A stretch of DNA of 64,000 nucleotides from Pithys albifrons albifrons (Eukaryota; Chordata; Aves; Passeriformes; Thamnophilidae), in assembly GCF_047495875.1 (NCBI RefSeq), contig NC_092497.1:71418134-71482133 (forward strand), given 5' to 3'. Both the position numbers and the translations under genes were made by a program. Numbering within the stretch: the first letter of the stretch is position 1; each line of letters begins with the position of its first letter. This document shows, in pieces, positions 23,104 to 35,529 of the stretch. The notes under the pieces are model-generated. The model saw only the letters and a list, made by a program, of their open reading frames with translations, was not told the origin of the DNA and made no database searches.

Positions 23104-26100
23104 CTGTGTAAGAATGAAATTTAAATCAAATTAAAATAAAACTAAGCAAATTTGTGCAATACTCCTCGCTGAAGTCAGTACACAAAGATGCACAGCATAT
23201 CTAGAAAATAGGCCCAATACACTGAATACAGAGTGAAATATGCTTAGTCACATATGAAACACATAGCATTAACATCGACCAAATACTATCCAAGGTATAG
23301 ATCAGTAGCTGAGAAGGCAGGATTTTATAGCAGAGACAGAATAGAGCTGAACTTAGTGGACTGAACTTAGTGACACTGGTGACCGGAAAATCAAGAAAGG
23401 AGGTTTTTAAATTATTTTGCCTTTCTTCTTTCCATAGAAGAGGATGGACTAGATAAAGTAACCTGCCCTGAGATTGATATTGGATTGCTCTATACTGCTG
23501 TCCCTGCCTACTGCATTAAATCTTTCCTCAAGAAATAAATACCTGGAACTGCAATCTCACTTGGGTCTCTGTTTTAACTGCATGTGTAATATTCTGTACT
23601 GTTAAGCAGCACCAGGTTTCACAAATTGCCAGAGACATTAGTGGATACATGGATGTTACAGACTTCTAAAAATGTTGGCTAAGACACTTAGGAGCTTAAG
23701 TCCCAACCCTTAAGTCCCTTTAGTAGGACTTAGATTACTTAGGTACTCCTGAAAAATGGGATATAATTAAGGAATTTATTCAACCAACAACTTTTGTGCC
23801 CAAAGTGAAAAATACTTACGCCTACAGTTTGATTAGCAGTTAGTTTTAATGTTGTTGATGTGACATATTTGGAGCCAGATACAGTATCAGCAAATACCAA
23901 CTTGCTGCATGCTGACAGGACTTTGGGTCTGAAAGTTCAAAGCAGCAGCAACTTGCAGAGGCTTCTAGACATTTCTGTAACTTAAGCAGTTTTAATCCAT
24001 CCCCTAACTGCAAAACATCTTATGACTTACTTTTATGAAAGACAGTAGGCAAGAAAAAAACCTGTGCTTTGCTTGCTTTGAAGAAGTGTCAGAAGAGCAG
24101 AGAATATATAAAATGATAAGGGGACTACAGTTTCCAGGTTGTACCCAGCATGGAAGCACTGCATGTGAATCACTCAGTTTCCTACAGAGTACGTAGTCAT
24201 AGGGCACCAGGGACATAGAAATATTAATTATTAATTAAAACTGATCTTCAGAAGAACCTAAGCAGTGTGTGACTTGTCAGATGCCAGTGTTTTGAGAACT
24301 TAAGCTTGATCAAAGTAAGATCAGTAGTTTTTGTCTCCCAGAAAATCAAAAGGCACTAATGGGGGAAACACATCTTTTATCAGCAAGAATTATTTTGCAC
24401 CTTTCTGCTTCTATCAGTTTACCCAAAACTGATTACTGCACTTAGAGAAGTCAACAAGTTTTCCCATTAAATGCACATGATTCTGCGTTTCATACTGTAG
24501 CACAAATCGAGGTAAATAAGAATAAGGCTAAGTAGTCCATTTACAAAGTAATTTTAAAATGTGCTTACATGGATTGTTTAAATAAGCTGGTTTACTCTGT
24601 AATTACACAGAGCAGGACACATAACAATGGTCAGCAACTGTACTACCAGTGAGAATTTTCATTATATCCTATATTTAAGAGGTTTTTATTACTTACATCC
24701 ATGTTGTTCTTACTGACAACAGAATAATCACTTGAATTTAAGTTTGTGCTTTATTCCTCTCCTTAATACAGGCAGTAGAAGCACCTGACTTCTTCAATGT
24801 ATTAGTAAGATTTTCATAGCCATGAAAGAATTTCAAATTGTACTATATGTCAGTGTAAAACAGTGTGGGTGTCAGTATGATTTATCTTGGTTCAGAACAT
24901 GCAAAATTCTATTAGAATTGCACATTCTGATGAATGCACCAGTCTAACTAAAATAATGCAAAGCCCTTGGCATTATGAGATGGTTAGGTAAAGGATCTTC
25001 ACTTCCATACTACTTTTTACAGTTGACTTACTGCTTTATTTCAACTTCCTACCAATTAGTGCAACAAAGACATCACTCTTCTTCATGCTGTTTCTGCATA
25101 AGATGTAGTTAAATCATTTACACAGATTAGTGCAAAACTTGCAAAAATCCTTACACAGAATACTATAAAACATACTTTGGTGTTCTGCTGTCTTCATATA
25201 CAAACACTAATGTCAATATAAACAACTTTAATCCATTTTTAGTTGCTAAATATGTTTTCAGAACTGAGCCACTACAACCTTGATAGATTGTTCTCATTTT
25301 GTGCACTTACAGAACACTTACTTCGAGTCATCAGAGACTGTATTACTCAAAAGTCAAATTGCCATCTTAGTATGAAAAGAAATATTTAACCAAACACTAT
25401 ATAATACCTCCAGCTAGCCAATCATGCAGATTACTATCAGATCATGCTTAAAAATGTTTGGTTCTCTTTCCTCTTTTTAATTATCCTGCTTTAAGTAAGT
25501 TTTTGTTGGTTGTTTTGCATTTTCTTTAATAACAAGAAATGATTTATCAGTTGTTCCCAAGTACTTTCACCCATTTTATTAGCTATAAAATATTACTCTA
25601 AGTTGTATTCTGGAAACTACTATCACAAAAAAAATTTATCTTGAAGAATAGGAGACATTTCAGAAACTTTACACCTTTCTTTAGTTTAGACAAACCAGTT
25701 GCAACTCCAGTCCTTATACAAATTTGGCTTCAGCCAATGCTATAAATGTGTTTGCAAAACTTGTATACCATATGGAGCTATTTACAAATGCTTATATTTA
25801 GAGCATTTATGTATGTAAGGCCAGACTTCACGAACGAAGGTTTTGGGCAGGGCTCTCCCCACGTGGGTGTGCCCTTCCAACCTGCACAGTGGATTTTTTA
25901 GGTGAGGCACAGTGTGCACAGAACTGGCCCCACCGTTTAAGTCCTCAGGTCCATCTGCCACGGCCGAGCGAGCTTGGACAGTGACAGTGAAGTCCTCGGG
26001 ACTGTCAAAGCACCCGGTACTAACCGGGGCTGACCCTGTTGAGCATCCAAGGTCTGACGGGATGGGATGGCAGGGAGGCATTGAACTGCCAGGGGATGGT

Positions 26101-28530
26101 CCCCACTGAGACTCGAACTCAGGTCCTTGGGATTCAGTCCAGAGTGCTCTCCTTTACATCACAGGACTGTCCACATGCCACCCTGATGCCCAATCCCATC
26201 AGATCTCGGAAGCTAAGCAGGGTCAGCCCCAGTTAGTACTTGGATGGGAGACCTCCTGGGAACACCAGGGGGCTGCAGACGGTCCTGAGGACTTCACTGT
26301 CACTGTCACAAGCTCACTCGGCCGTGGCAGATGGACCTCAAGAGTTAAAGGGTGGGGCCAGTTCTGCACATGCTGTGCCTCACCTAAAATATCCACTGCA
26401 GGCTGGAAGGGCACACCCACGTGGGGAGAGCCCTTCCCAAAAAAAGAGCATTTATAGAAAAGGATTACTTGCAGTGATAGAGTAACAGTTCTCTGCTGAA
26501 TGTACCCTGAAAAAGGAAGTGTCAGCTAGCATGAACAATTTTTAAGTGTTCTCTTAAAAAGAAACAGTAATCTTCTGAATTCCAAATAGAGTCTAAATAA
26601 GCTTACAAATGATGTTAGTATTCTAACCTTTACCATCCTAGGTTTTGTATGACTAGCAGCCTTTGACATTCTTCCATTTCATCCAGTTTATTTGCCTTGC
26701 TGTAAATAGGTGATCCTATTTCCTATTATCTTACCTTTTTCAGAAGGTAACTTCTGAGCTTTATAGAAACTTCACAGATTTTAGCCAAAGCTATATCCTT
26801 AAAAATGATTTTGGACTAAGCAAGCAAGTTTCTGTGCAGTACAGTTGAACTGCTTCATACATGCATTTATGGAGAAACAGGTAAAATGGCAGGAAAAATT
26901 CATGAGCAAACTCTGCTCTGTTGACGTCTTAGGTTTCCCTCCTTTATTACAGAGGAGGAACCTCAGCTTCAGTCAAAAACAACCGTGGCAAAAAAAACAA
27001 AGATGGCTTTGAAAAGTTTCTGCATCATTCTTGCCTCCAGAGGGCATTTTAATAGTCACTCTCTCTAGCTACATTAGAGAAAAATAACACATTCTGTCTG
27101 TACAAGTGCAGTTAAGACTAGTGCTGTGCTAAATAACCTACAAGATACCCCCACAAGCTACAGGTGCAATTCAATTTAAACATTCAGTGCTGTCCTTATT
27201 AGCAGAGCATAATAATCTGAGTCCAGAGAACTTTATATAATAAATCAGGAACATACTGATTTTGCTACTCTTCAGTCCTTTCATCCTCTAGGGAAGGGTT
27301 TCTAATTCTGCTGGGGGAATGGGGGGGGGTGGATAGAAACTTCAAACACTCAGGGGCTGGGCAGCATCCAACAGAACAACTACCTCTCATAATAGCACAG
27401 CACAGGAACCCGCATACAGCATTTTAGTCTAACAGGCTATTAGACCAGCCACTGGGTAAGCATAACCATGTGTTGCTTTGTAGCCACCAGTTGTAGCACA
27501 GCTGTCAGAAGTCAATGAACTTTTACAAAGAAGCCACCCAACAGTGCATGGTGAGCAAGAAGTGCTTTGAAGGTCTAGGCTGTTAAGTTTCTCTTGCTTT
27601 CTATTTTATCTGCTTGCTGAGGCTTAGTAAAGTTTGACTGCCATGTAAAAGTATGAACCAGCAGCACAACTTATAACAGAACAGAGAGATGTACTGCTTG
27701 TGCACTAATAGCAGATGAAGTTATTTATTTCTCAGTCCTTAAAAAAAACAGTGAAAAGTTTGAGTATCTTATTACCACAAGATGAAGTTCCAGAGGAAGT
27801 AGTTTCTAAAATACACAGAAGAATGGATATTCCCTTATTTAAACAGACAGCTGCTCCCAAACGTAATTAGTTCCATTCTGTTCCTGAGCACATCTACAAC
27901 AGTGGATGCACTCTACAAATTTTATTATAAATGAAGATAAAGAAAGATACTCTGTGGCTGGACTCATGCAACACTTAAAGTAAACTTAAAAATAAGCTAA
28001 TTGCTGAAAGTACTCCAGAAGTCTTAACTCAAGCCCTAGTTGGAAAAGAGTATCTCACCTTCTCATGTTAATTTTATATGAAACAGCTCCCTTAAATAAA
28101 GTGAATATTTAAAGCAGGGAGGATGACGGATAGCGATTAATTATATTGTTGCAGTTTTGTTTACTACTGTGCTTAAAACAGTCTTTCTCATACTTCTAAG
28201 CCAACCCTGACTTAACAGCTAAGCAATCCCTCACAGTGGGCGGCGAGATAACGGGTAATTTGCTTTAGTGCCCACACTGTGCCAAGTGAAGGTATTGCTC
28301 AATGCAGCAATGTGATAAGCTTCCTTTGAACTCTTATTTGCTTCACTCCATTTGCTGACCTCCTTGAAAATAGTGGCCAGCATTGCTACACTAAACGATT
28401 GCAACTCAAAGTTGTACAGGGCTTGCATTAGGAACATAGAGACAACTTACCTGGACAGCCCTAAACCAAGAAAGATTATTTTCTAGTGACTGTAATTCTT
28501 TTCCAGGGGGAAGTTGGTTCACAGTATTTA
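22969..28530 (-). CDS. Unidentified multi-exon gene, 3' part
   Basis: Four minus-strand exons with good splice sites join without a phase break. 28451-28530: acceptor TTCTTCAG, donor CAG|GTAAGT; reads NTVNQLPPGKELQSLENN then LSWFRAVQ. 28059-28090: GAVSYKINMR, donor AAG|GTGAGA. 23820-23928: PKVLSACSKLVFADTVSGSK, then YVTSTTLKLTANQTVG, donor GGC|GTAAGT. 22969-23103: VPDFTITDLSSESDDIPDIL, then an acidic DLDEEDQQDF and a TAG stop at 22969-22971. A possible further upstream exon is 28724-28753 or 28724-28760 (SNIEEK, donor AGG|GTATGG). No start codon or promoter was found, so the 5' part is missing or elsewhere. I do not recognise the protein. Mammals have no coding gene between HAUS6 and PLIN2 that I know of. 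It could be a bird or reptile gene, a relocated gene, or a decayed one. Confidence 0.55.
23820..23928 (-). CDS. Penultimate exon of the unidentified gene
   Basis: Acceptor AACTTTCAG and donor GGC|GTAAGT flank 109 bases. Only one frame is open, and it is the one whose phases fit both neighbouring exons. The predicted peptide has alternating hydrophobic and Thr/Ser residues, suggesting beta strands. Confidence 0.6.
24000..25799. other. Intron of the unidentified gene, no further exon found
   Basis: AT-rich. Donor-like sites at 24698 and 25320 lead only to stop-filled or tiny frames, so no exon was called. No repeat family recognised. Confidence 0.5.
26004..26088 (-). pseudogene. Second 5S rRNA-like sequence, inverted and internally deleted
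   Basis: Read on the minus strand, the segment matches 5S rRNA around GGTTAGTACC and CAGGGTCAG, but lacks about 24 bases covering the C-box region. It mirrors the plus-strand 5S copy in the other arm. Confidence 0.75.
26097..26168 (-). pseudogene. tRNA-Gln-like sequence
   Basis: On the minus strand, GAGAGCACTCTGGACT...GAATCC and an intact B box GTTCGAGTCTC (complement of 26108-26118) match the tRNA-Gln consensus. Two bases are missing at the anticodon, so it cannot decode glutamine. The acceptor ends still pair partly (GTCC with GGAC). Confidence 0.75.
26166..26285 (+). pseudogene. 5S rRNA-like sequence
   Basis: Near full-length similarity to vertebrate 5S rRNA. The internal promoter is well preserved: A box AGCTAAGCAGGGTC at 26211-26224 and a C box at 26242-26260 (GGATGGGAGACCTCCTGGG, one change from the usual form). 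The 5' third is more diverged. It is part of the palindromic retroposon and not a standard 5S array unit. Confidence 0.85.
26456..28058. other. Intronic sequence, nothing recognised
   Basis: AT-rich with a short G-run at about 27322-27330. A donor-like site near 26610 has no convincing exon. Confidence 0.5.
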
Positions 28531-29029
28531 CTGAAGAACAAGTAGCTGAGTGTTAATGTACATTTGGTACTCAAGTTCAAAGAAAGCAAATAAAGTTAAA
28601 CAAGTTTAAACTGGTGCTGCAGCTGAAAAGTGTACATTGTTTATAGGGAGACAGCAGATAGATGGAAGTCTAATGCACATGGAACACCTGCTGTGAGGGT
28701 AGGAGAGGGTTCTTTGTCCATACCCTTCTCTTCAATATTAGAACATCCAGCAGCTGACAGCTTAGGTCATCATTAAAGGTGAACAGCAGCAAGGACCAAA
28801 AAAAGCAGCAGTAAAGCTAAGACTCAACAGAACGATGAACAAAAGCTCTAAAGGAGGAAGGAAATGCTGCAACAGTATCTTATCTATCTATACATACACA
28901 ACACATTTTCAATGCAAGTCTACTTCATTTGCATGTCAAGCTTGCTTTCTGCGGGACCTGGTTTGAAGGAATCACAGAAGAGCAAGTCACATCATTTTAA
29001 AACACCACTGAAATGGAGACAGACTTTGG

Positions 29030-29962
29030 CTACTAAAGTATTTATTACTAACATACAAAATTAATTACAAAAGGATAGCTACAAAAAACACACACACACA
29101 CACCAGCAGGCCCCTGGTTACAAACAGCATGAATCTTGCCTTTATACTGCATATTAAAAATGCATTCATAATTATTTGGTCCATCACTGGAACAGGGTCC
29201 CCAGGAAAGTGTTCAAGGAGCATCTGGACAACACTCTTAGTTATATGGTTTAGTTTTAGGTAGTCCTGCAAGGAGCAGGTAGTTGGACGTGATGTTGCTT
29301 ATGGGTCCCTTTCAGCTTGAGAGATTTTGTGGTCAAGTTACTGTGTTACACAATAATTATACAATGATTAAGTTTATACACTTAATGTCAACACTGTCAC
29401 AGCATTTAACTCCAGCTGACTCATCCAGAAACCTCACTTTGAGCTTTGGCATTCTGCATTCACAGGACTTTTGTCATAAACTGTATAACGATAGAGTCTG
29501 AGACAGTCAGATCCATAATTATAAAATGTGTGTTCTGCAGCAAACATAGCTTTTAAGCATACCCAGCTAGACTGCAGGGTTTTTAAATGCATTTCATAGT
29601 ATGTAAGGCTTTTATAGCATTCTGGTAGAGAATAAGAAAACAGATCAAAAGCTTTTAGCTATAATAGGTTTCATTTAGACTAGTGGTATTAATACCACTG
29701 ATAAGCATGGTGAGGTTTCTTGACAGACAAGCAAGGCATCTTGACAACTGTAAGCTGCCAATACTTAGGCACTTCAGAGAGCTTGAGTTTTTAGTGTGGG
29801 TTGACTACATAGGACTATACACAGCCTATGTGCAAGAGCATCCTTCCTCTGTAGTTCCCCTACACCTATATTTATGGATTTTTAACCTAGGCTTTTTAGA
29901 CAGCTACTCTTGGTAAGGCCACTTGTTCTGTCAGTCAGCAGAGTACACATATGCTATGCAGT
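29030..29962 (-). other. PLIN2: Probable PLIN2 3' untranslated region
   Basis: AT-rich sequence after the stop codon. A minus-strand AATAAA at 29041-29046 is a plausible poly(A) signal. Another AATAAA overlaps the stop codon itself (29962-29967) and is too close to be the likely one. Confidence 0.45.
29089..29104. repeat. (CA)n microsatellite
   Basis: Simple CA run of about 15 bases in the probable PLIN2 3' UTR, next to the possible poly(A) signal. Confidence 0.9.
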
Positions 29963-32900
29963 TTATTCAGTAGGGTGTTCAGGCTGTTTGTCTTTCTGGC
30001 TGAAATTTTTCTCCCCTTCACCTTTGCTCTCAGCATGCTGAATGCCAGGCAGTTGTGGGTAAAAGGGACCTACCAGCCAGTTGAGCGGCGTGTTGTTAAC
30101 AAGATAATCCATCACATCATCCAGAGACTCCTTCATTTTCTTCAGCTGTCCTTTACTAGCTGTAAGAAAGCTGTCTGATAATTCTTGGAAGGAGGATGCT
30201 GACCAAAAGCTCTGGTAGACATCACCTGCCATTGACCCAATACTGTAAACCCGATCCTGCACATTCTGTGGCAGCCCCTGTAGGCTTGAGACCAGAGTGA
30301 GGCAGGTGGTCTGAAGCTGCTGAGTGAGGCTCCGTGCAATAGCTAGAGTTCTTGACTCAATGTGCTGTAAGAAAAAACATAACAGTCTATTAGTGTCTTT
30401 TTATGACTGTAGCAGCCTTACGTTGCTCAAGATACATAGAGGAGGAAAGTAAAGGGGGTGTAAGTGAAATAAAGCTATAGCAGGTAATAAAACAGGTCTT
30501 AAGTCTGAAGAGTAAGAGACTTAAAAGTCTTAAATTTCTTCAACACTTAAGTACTTTGTGAATAGAAACAATGATAGCTTCTAACTAGTAACAGACAAGC
30601 AGACTCTTGTTTCAACTCTAGGTAACAAGTCAGCATAGGTAAGTATATTCTAATCAGTGAACCACTGTTTAAAGCTGCATGTAGGACTCAGTGAGTCTGT
30701 GCCTTACACTCACTGCTTTATGCTGATAAACTATTATTTCTGGTCTGGACACATCAGATAAGTGAGTTCTAGCTGATTTACACATGGACATCCCAACACA
30801 GGTTCACATGCTAAACAGGATGAGCACTCTCTTGAGAAGAGAATGAACCCAGAATGTTTGCAGGAAGTAGTATCATGTAAGAGTTTGGGTTGCCTACTTT
30901 TCACTAGTCAACGGCCCTGACTTTCAGCATCTAGATTCCATGTTTGCATATAAGCTTCTCTGAGGCACTGTTAATTTTCCATTACCTTGACAGTATACAA
31001 TCCATTTATTTCTAGTGTACATTTACATCTATTTACCTCAGCACTATGCAGTTCACCACCATCATTTTGGCCTGTATTTTTCTTCCATTCTACCCAGGAC
31101 TGATAAAGCTTTTCCTGAGCACCAAGAAGTTTCTTATTGGCACTATTCACGTTCTTTCTGGCATACTCGATCTGAAATACAGCCAAATAAGGAAGTAGAA
31201 CAAAGAATCTAAACAGTTCCTTTAGGGCTACCCTACCTTGACTGTTTTGTAGCCTCCTTTTTAAACACTTCAGAATTTCAGTATAAAAGGCTTTGGAATA
31301 AGAGTGTATTTCTTCTCTTCAAAGAATTGAAAGCTGGAATCAGTTTTGACACATGTAGTGTGAACTATTTCCCTCTCCCCCATTGGCATCCTACAGAAAG
31401 AACTGAAAGTATATAGAAGGCCATGACTCTTTATGTGCAGTTTGTCCTGTACATAAAGGTACATTGTTAGGATAAGACTACTGAAGTACCCAGAAATGCT
31501 CAGAGACAGAAACAGTAAGAACAAGTCCCAAAAGAATCTCACATTTTATTACCAAAGAGGACTTATAGGACTGAGTGTTTCTAAAATCTTTTCTCACTGA
31601 ATAAAGTGTCAAACCCAGCACTGCAAAACAGGAATACAATTTTAAACATGTCACTTTTATTTCTGCACTGCTTACAGTTACAAGCAGTTGCTCGTTAGCT
31701 CACAGCTCAGCCTGATTTAGGACCTCTCCTGAATGTTGATGAAAATCTCCTAATGATAAATGCTTTGTATTTAGAAAATGCATTTAGTCTGAGACAGCAA
31801 TTCCAGTTTTCCTATGACTCTTCTGGCTGTTTGCTTCACTCTAAAACTAGGCCAGCATTTACTTTTTACACCTGAAGTGGAAGCTTAAACTTACCAGACT
31901 AACAGTGTGATGGAGCTGAGAGATTGTCTCCTGGCTTTTCTGTTTAGCATCTTTAACTTTGTTTAAGGCTTGTTGGTAGGCACGTGTGCGGACTTTTGAA
32001 GACAGTGATCCTAGTCTAACATAGTAGCTTGGCTTTTGAATTCCAACTTCAAAACCTTCAACATTTGCAGCTTCTTTCTCTAGATATGCAGAAAGGAATC
32101 AAACTGATCACTGGAGAAAAACTTAAAAGAGGACTGAGACAATTTTATCTGCCTAGTAACAGCTGAATATTGAACTTGCTGAGTAGTCCTTTAGCATGAA
32201 GGGTAGACTGGCAGACCACATGGAGAGCCTTACTTTCATTCTATTTCCCTTTAAGGATGCTATTACACCCAGCAAGGTAAAAGGCAGCCTAGAAATCACA
32301 TGCTCCCTCCCTATTGTAAGTAAGCAATAAATGGATGATTGCTTGCTTCTCTCCAATATAAGCATTCTAAAAAATCAAATGCTGAATTGGTCTTACCTAG
32401 TTCTGCTTCTGTAAGTGGAAGATACTGGTCTACAAGGGTCTCTGATTTAGTGAGAGCACTGTCCACTCCACTGCTCACCATTTGCACCACACGACTTCTC
32501 AGGACAGTATTAATGCTGCCATTGACAACTGTCTTGGTCATTTCTACACTGTCTTGCACTGCTTCTTTAGTCTTGCCCACAACTCCAGTGATAGTGTGAG
32601 CAACAGTTTCCTTGGCACCGGTCACAGTGGTTGTTACTGCTTCTCTGGCTCCAACAACTACATCCTTGGCATTGGCGACAACCTGCCATAGGAAATACAC
32701 TGATTCACAAAAATGTTTTTACTGGTGAGTGGTACATAATTCAGGAAATAACAAAATTATGCTGAAACTAGTACAAGTATAGGTTACCTAGGAAAAATTC
32801 CACCCTGTAAACATTTGTACAAGACAAAACAAGACATGACTGCCATGCAGCCTTCAGCTCAAAACACTTCAGTGAATGTAATCCAGGCACTGTTTTGTTC

Positions 32901-34104
32901 ACACTAAGCAGGAAAGAGACAAAGAAATCAAACAGTTCTACAGGTACACCTTTGACTTCCACACTGCTTTAAAGCTGTGCTTCAGGCATGGCTTTTTGAA
33001 ACCTCTTCCTGTTTTTTTATTGATAATAAAAAGGAACCGTGTATGGTTCCTCTGCTTAGCATATGTACATGGAAAGAACTTACCTTGTCAGTGGGCTGAT
33101 TCAGTATAGGCAGTCTCTCTTCAATTTTGTCTAGGCCTATACATGCATAGTTGTTGGCAACTACAACTATAATAGAAATTACAAGAGTTAGTTTTAATTT
33201 TTTTTCCCTCCCTAGTATAAATAACTCAAATTGAAAATTCCTTTTGAAACAGAACTCATGCAACACTCTTAGTTTCCTTTCCTCTTCAGTGAGATTCATG
33301 GCAGCAAAGTGCAAGAACAAGGCAGATTTACAATGCCAGGAAACTCCCCCCCTCACTTGCAGGCAGAGAAAACCCATTCAATAATAACTATTAGAACAAG
33401 CTGAAACACCTTGCCCTTTGCCAATTCATGAAACCAGGCTCCAGCTCACAACAGCCTTGACACAGCTTCCAAATCAAACAGTTCTCAGTATGAGAAACTA
33501 CAATGGCAACACTTGAAACCAGGTCAAAGGCAAGAAAGATGTTGAGCAAGACATTATGTAATCATTTGGCATATCAAGGGGAGTCAATCAGTTCAGTATT
33601 ATGGAAGTTGGAATCTGTTTTGCCCTGGATTTTTTTAAGTCATACCTATCTAAAATCAGTTACTCAGGCCAGGCAACAGGTTTAGTCAGCTACGCAAAAC
33701 AGCACTCCAGATAAGCATGATGATCTTAAACCCTAAATGCATCTGGATATATAAAACAATCAGTCAAATTAAAGTTATCAACAGCTTCATCTTTGCCTTA
33801 CTTTGTGGTTCCAGTTTCTGGATGATAGGCATAGCACTTGTCACAGCTACCGACGTAATTGTCTTGACCCCTTTCTCTGCTATCTCACATACTGACTTCA
33901 GATAAGGATGGTTGTCCTTAGTGGTGATATAAGCTGTGGACACCATATCATAGGTGGAGCTCACCAAAGGAAGGTTGACAACCCTTGATACAATGTTCTG
34001 TTTAAAAGAGAAAGGGGTTAGTTGACTCTTATTTTTCTGATCTAGACAAAAAAATGGGGCTAACTCAGACATACCTGTTGTGGATCAATTGCTGCCAATG
34101 CCAT
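29963..34104 (-). CDS. PLIN2: Perilipin-2 (adipophilin), lipid-droplet coat protein
   Basis: PLIN2 coats cytosolic lipid droplets and limits lipase access. Coding exons in transcript order: 34075-34104, 33802-33997, 33084-33166, 32397-32682, 31895-32079, 31037-31171, 29963-30364. All borders are AG/GT and all phases agree, giving 438 residues, close to the human length. The start is [10 protein letters not shown], then the PAT domain (about 11-103) with [15 protein letters not shown] and [11 protein letters not shown]. Next come the 11-mer amphipathic repeats (about 104-185) with [13 protein letters not shown] and [17 protein letters not shown]. The C-terminal helical-bundle region starts near 190, with [28 protein letters not shown] and the hallmark [19 protein letters not shown]. 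The stop TAA is at 29963-29965. Confidence 0.98.
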
Positions 34105-34131
34105 TTTTTCAGGTCTTGAACCTTACACAGC
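34105..34131 (-). other. PLIN2: PLIN2 5' UTR part of exon 2
   Basis: Acceptor TTTCATAG|GCTGTG at 34132-34133 is followed by 27 bases of leader before the ATG at 34102-34104. So translation starts in the second exon, as is usual for this gene. Confidence 0.85.
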
Positions 34132-35529
34132 CTATGAAAGAAGCATATCTAAGTTAGGGAATCCTCACATCCACTTCATCTAAACACCAAACTTTGAAAC
34201 CAACAACGTTCTTGTGATCCACCCCATTTAATGGGAGCAGAACATTCACACTCTTACATACAGGAACCTGATTTTATTACAACAATTTAGGCAACACAAG
34301 TATGGCACATGCATGAGACAAGCTTTGAGGGACAGCAGCTCATTGTTGAATAACCGGAGTTACCCATACCCCACTAAAACACGTTCCAAACACTGGTCAT
34401 TCAACAAGTCTACACAACTTTAAATGTATTCCAGCATGTGTTCCCATAGAGAAAATCCTAACAGCTCTCTACATATGAATCCTATAAATGGAGTGGGATA
34501 TTGCAGTACCACACTAGGAGAAGACACAGAAGCACATTGTTACCCTATGCACACATGCAGTCTGAACTAAATCTGCAAGAAGCATTTTTTGCATTGATAG
34601 TTTCACCTGACACTTAAGTTCCAGAAGAAACTAGATACATGAAGGCCAAAAAAAGGCAAACTAAGAGTCAGTTCTCAAAAGGACTGTAGATTACAAGGCC
34701 TTCTGCTGTGTTTGTCAAAGAGTCAACAGCACTTTTCTGTCTCATACATATGACAGCATCAAAAGGAGTGTGTAATGTTACATCTGAGGTAAAGTTTAAC
34801 TTTTCCCCATTACATAATGGGGAACAAGGACAAAGGCATGCTGTTAATATTTTCTAGGCATATTTGCACATATTAACATACACAAGGCATATTAGATAAT
34901 GCCTGTAATGAGATTAAACACTGTACAAGGAACCCACAAGCAGGTAACAGACAAGGGATACAGCTGTAATAGAAAAGTTTTCCTTCCATTTATCAAGAAC
35001 CGAAATACCCCTGGAAATGTATTACCTTTCTGCACACAGCATTACAAGTCACATTACTTGGAGTACAACTGAATTCCCCTGTGAACTGCAAAGCATGCTG
35101 CAGAATACAAGAGTCTAACAGCACAGAATGTGGCCTGGGAATGAAGAAATACCCTCACTTTAAGGATTATTCAAGATTTGTAATGTATCCAAGATCAAAC
35201 CACACATAGCACAGATTTGAATTTTAGTTACTAAACCAGCAGAGTTAGCCTGTGAAATTACTCCTGCTCTTAAAGACAAGGAAGATAACTAGGACTTTGC
35301 AGGGTTTTGAAGATCCATGGAATTGGTTAAGCCCTAGCAAAAGTGAGATCCGCTTCTCTGGAGCAGGTGAGATGCCTGGAATCAAAATCCAAGCATATTT
35401 CAGAGATAGCAAAAGATCCTGAATAGGAAGCACATAAGCTACGTCACAAACTTAGTTTCTGCTTTTCCTCGCCGCTACAGGAAGAAGTGTAAGCCCAGGA
35501 AGCAGATCGCTGGTCATGACGAGCGGCCA

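Larger units (their letters stand above)
25811..26444 (+). mobile_element. Palindromic 5S rRNA/tRNA-Gln-like retroposon
   Basis: A 634-bp insert flanked by an 11-bp direct repeat AGAGCATTTAT (25800-25810 and 26445-26455), with a short A-run at the right end, both signs of retroposition. Two arms (about 25843-25997 and 26287-26441) are imperfect reverse complements. Each arm continues inward into a 5S rRNA-like sequence in opposite orientation: minus at about 26004-26088 with an internal deletion, plus at about 26166-26285. Between them is an antisense tRNA-Gln-like sequence. The element lies in an intron of the unidentified minus-strand gene. I cannot name the family. Confidence 0.8.

Noticed and set aside
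24690..24770. Extra exon of the unidentified gene at donor 24698
   Set aside because: All frames back to a plausible acceptor contain stops or give only a tiny exon with an uncertain acceptor.
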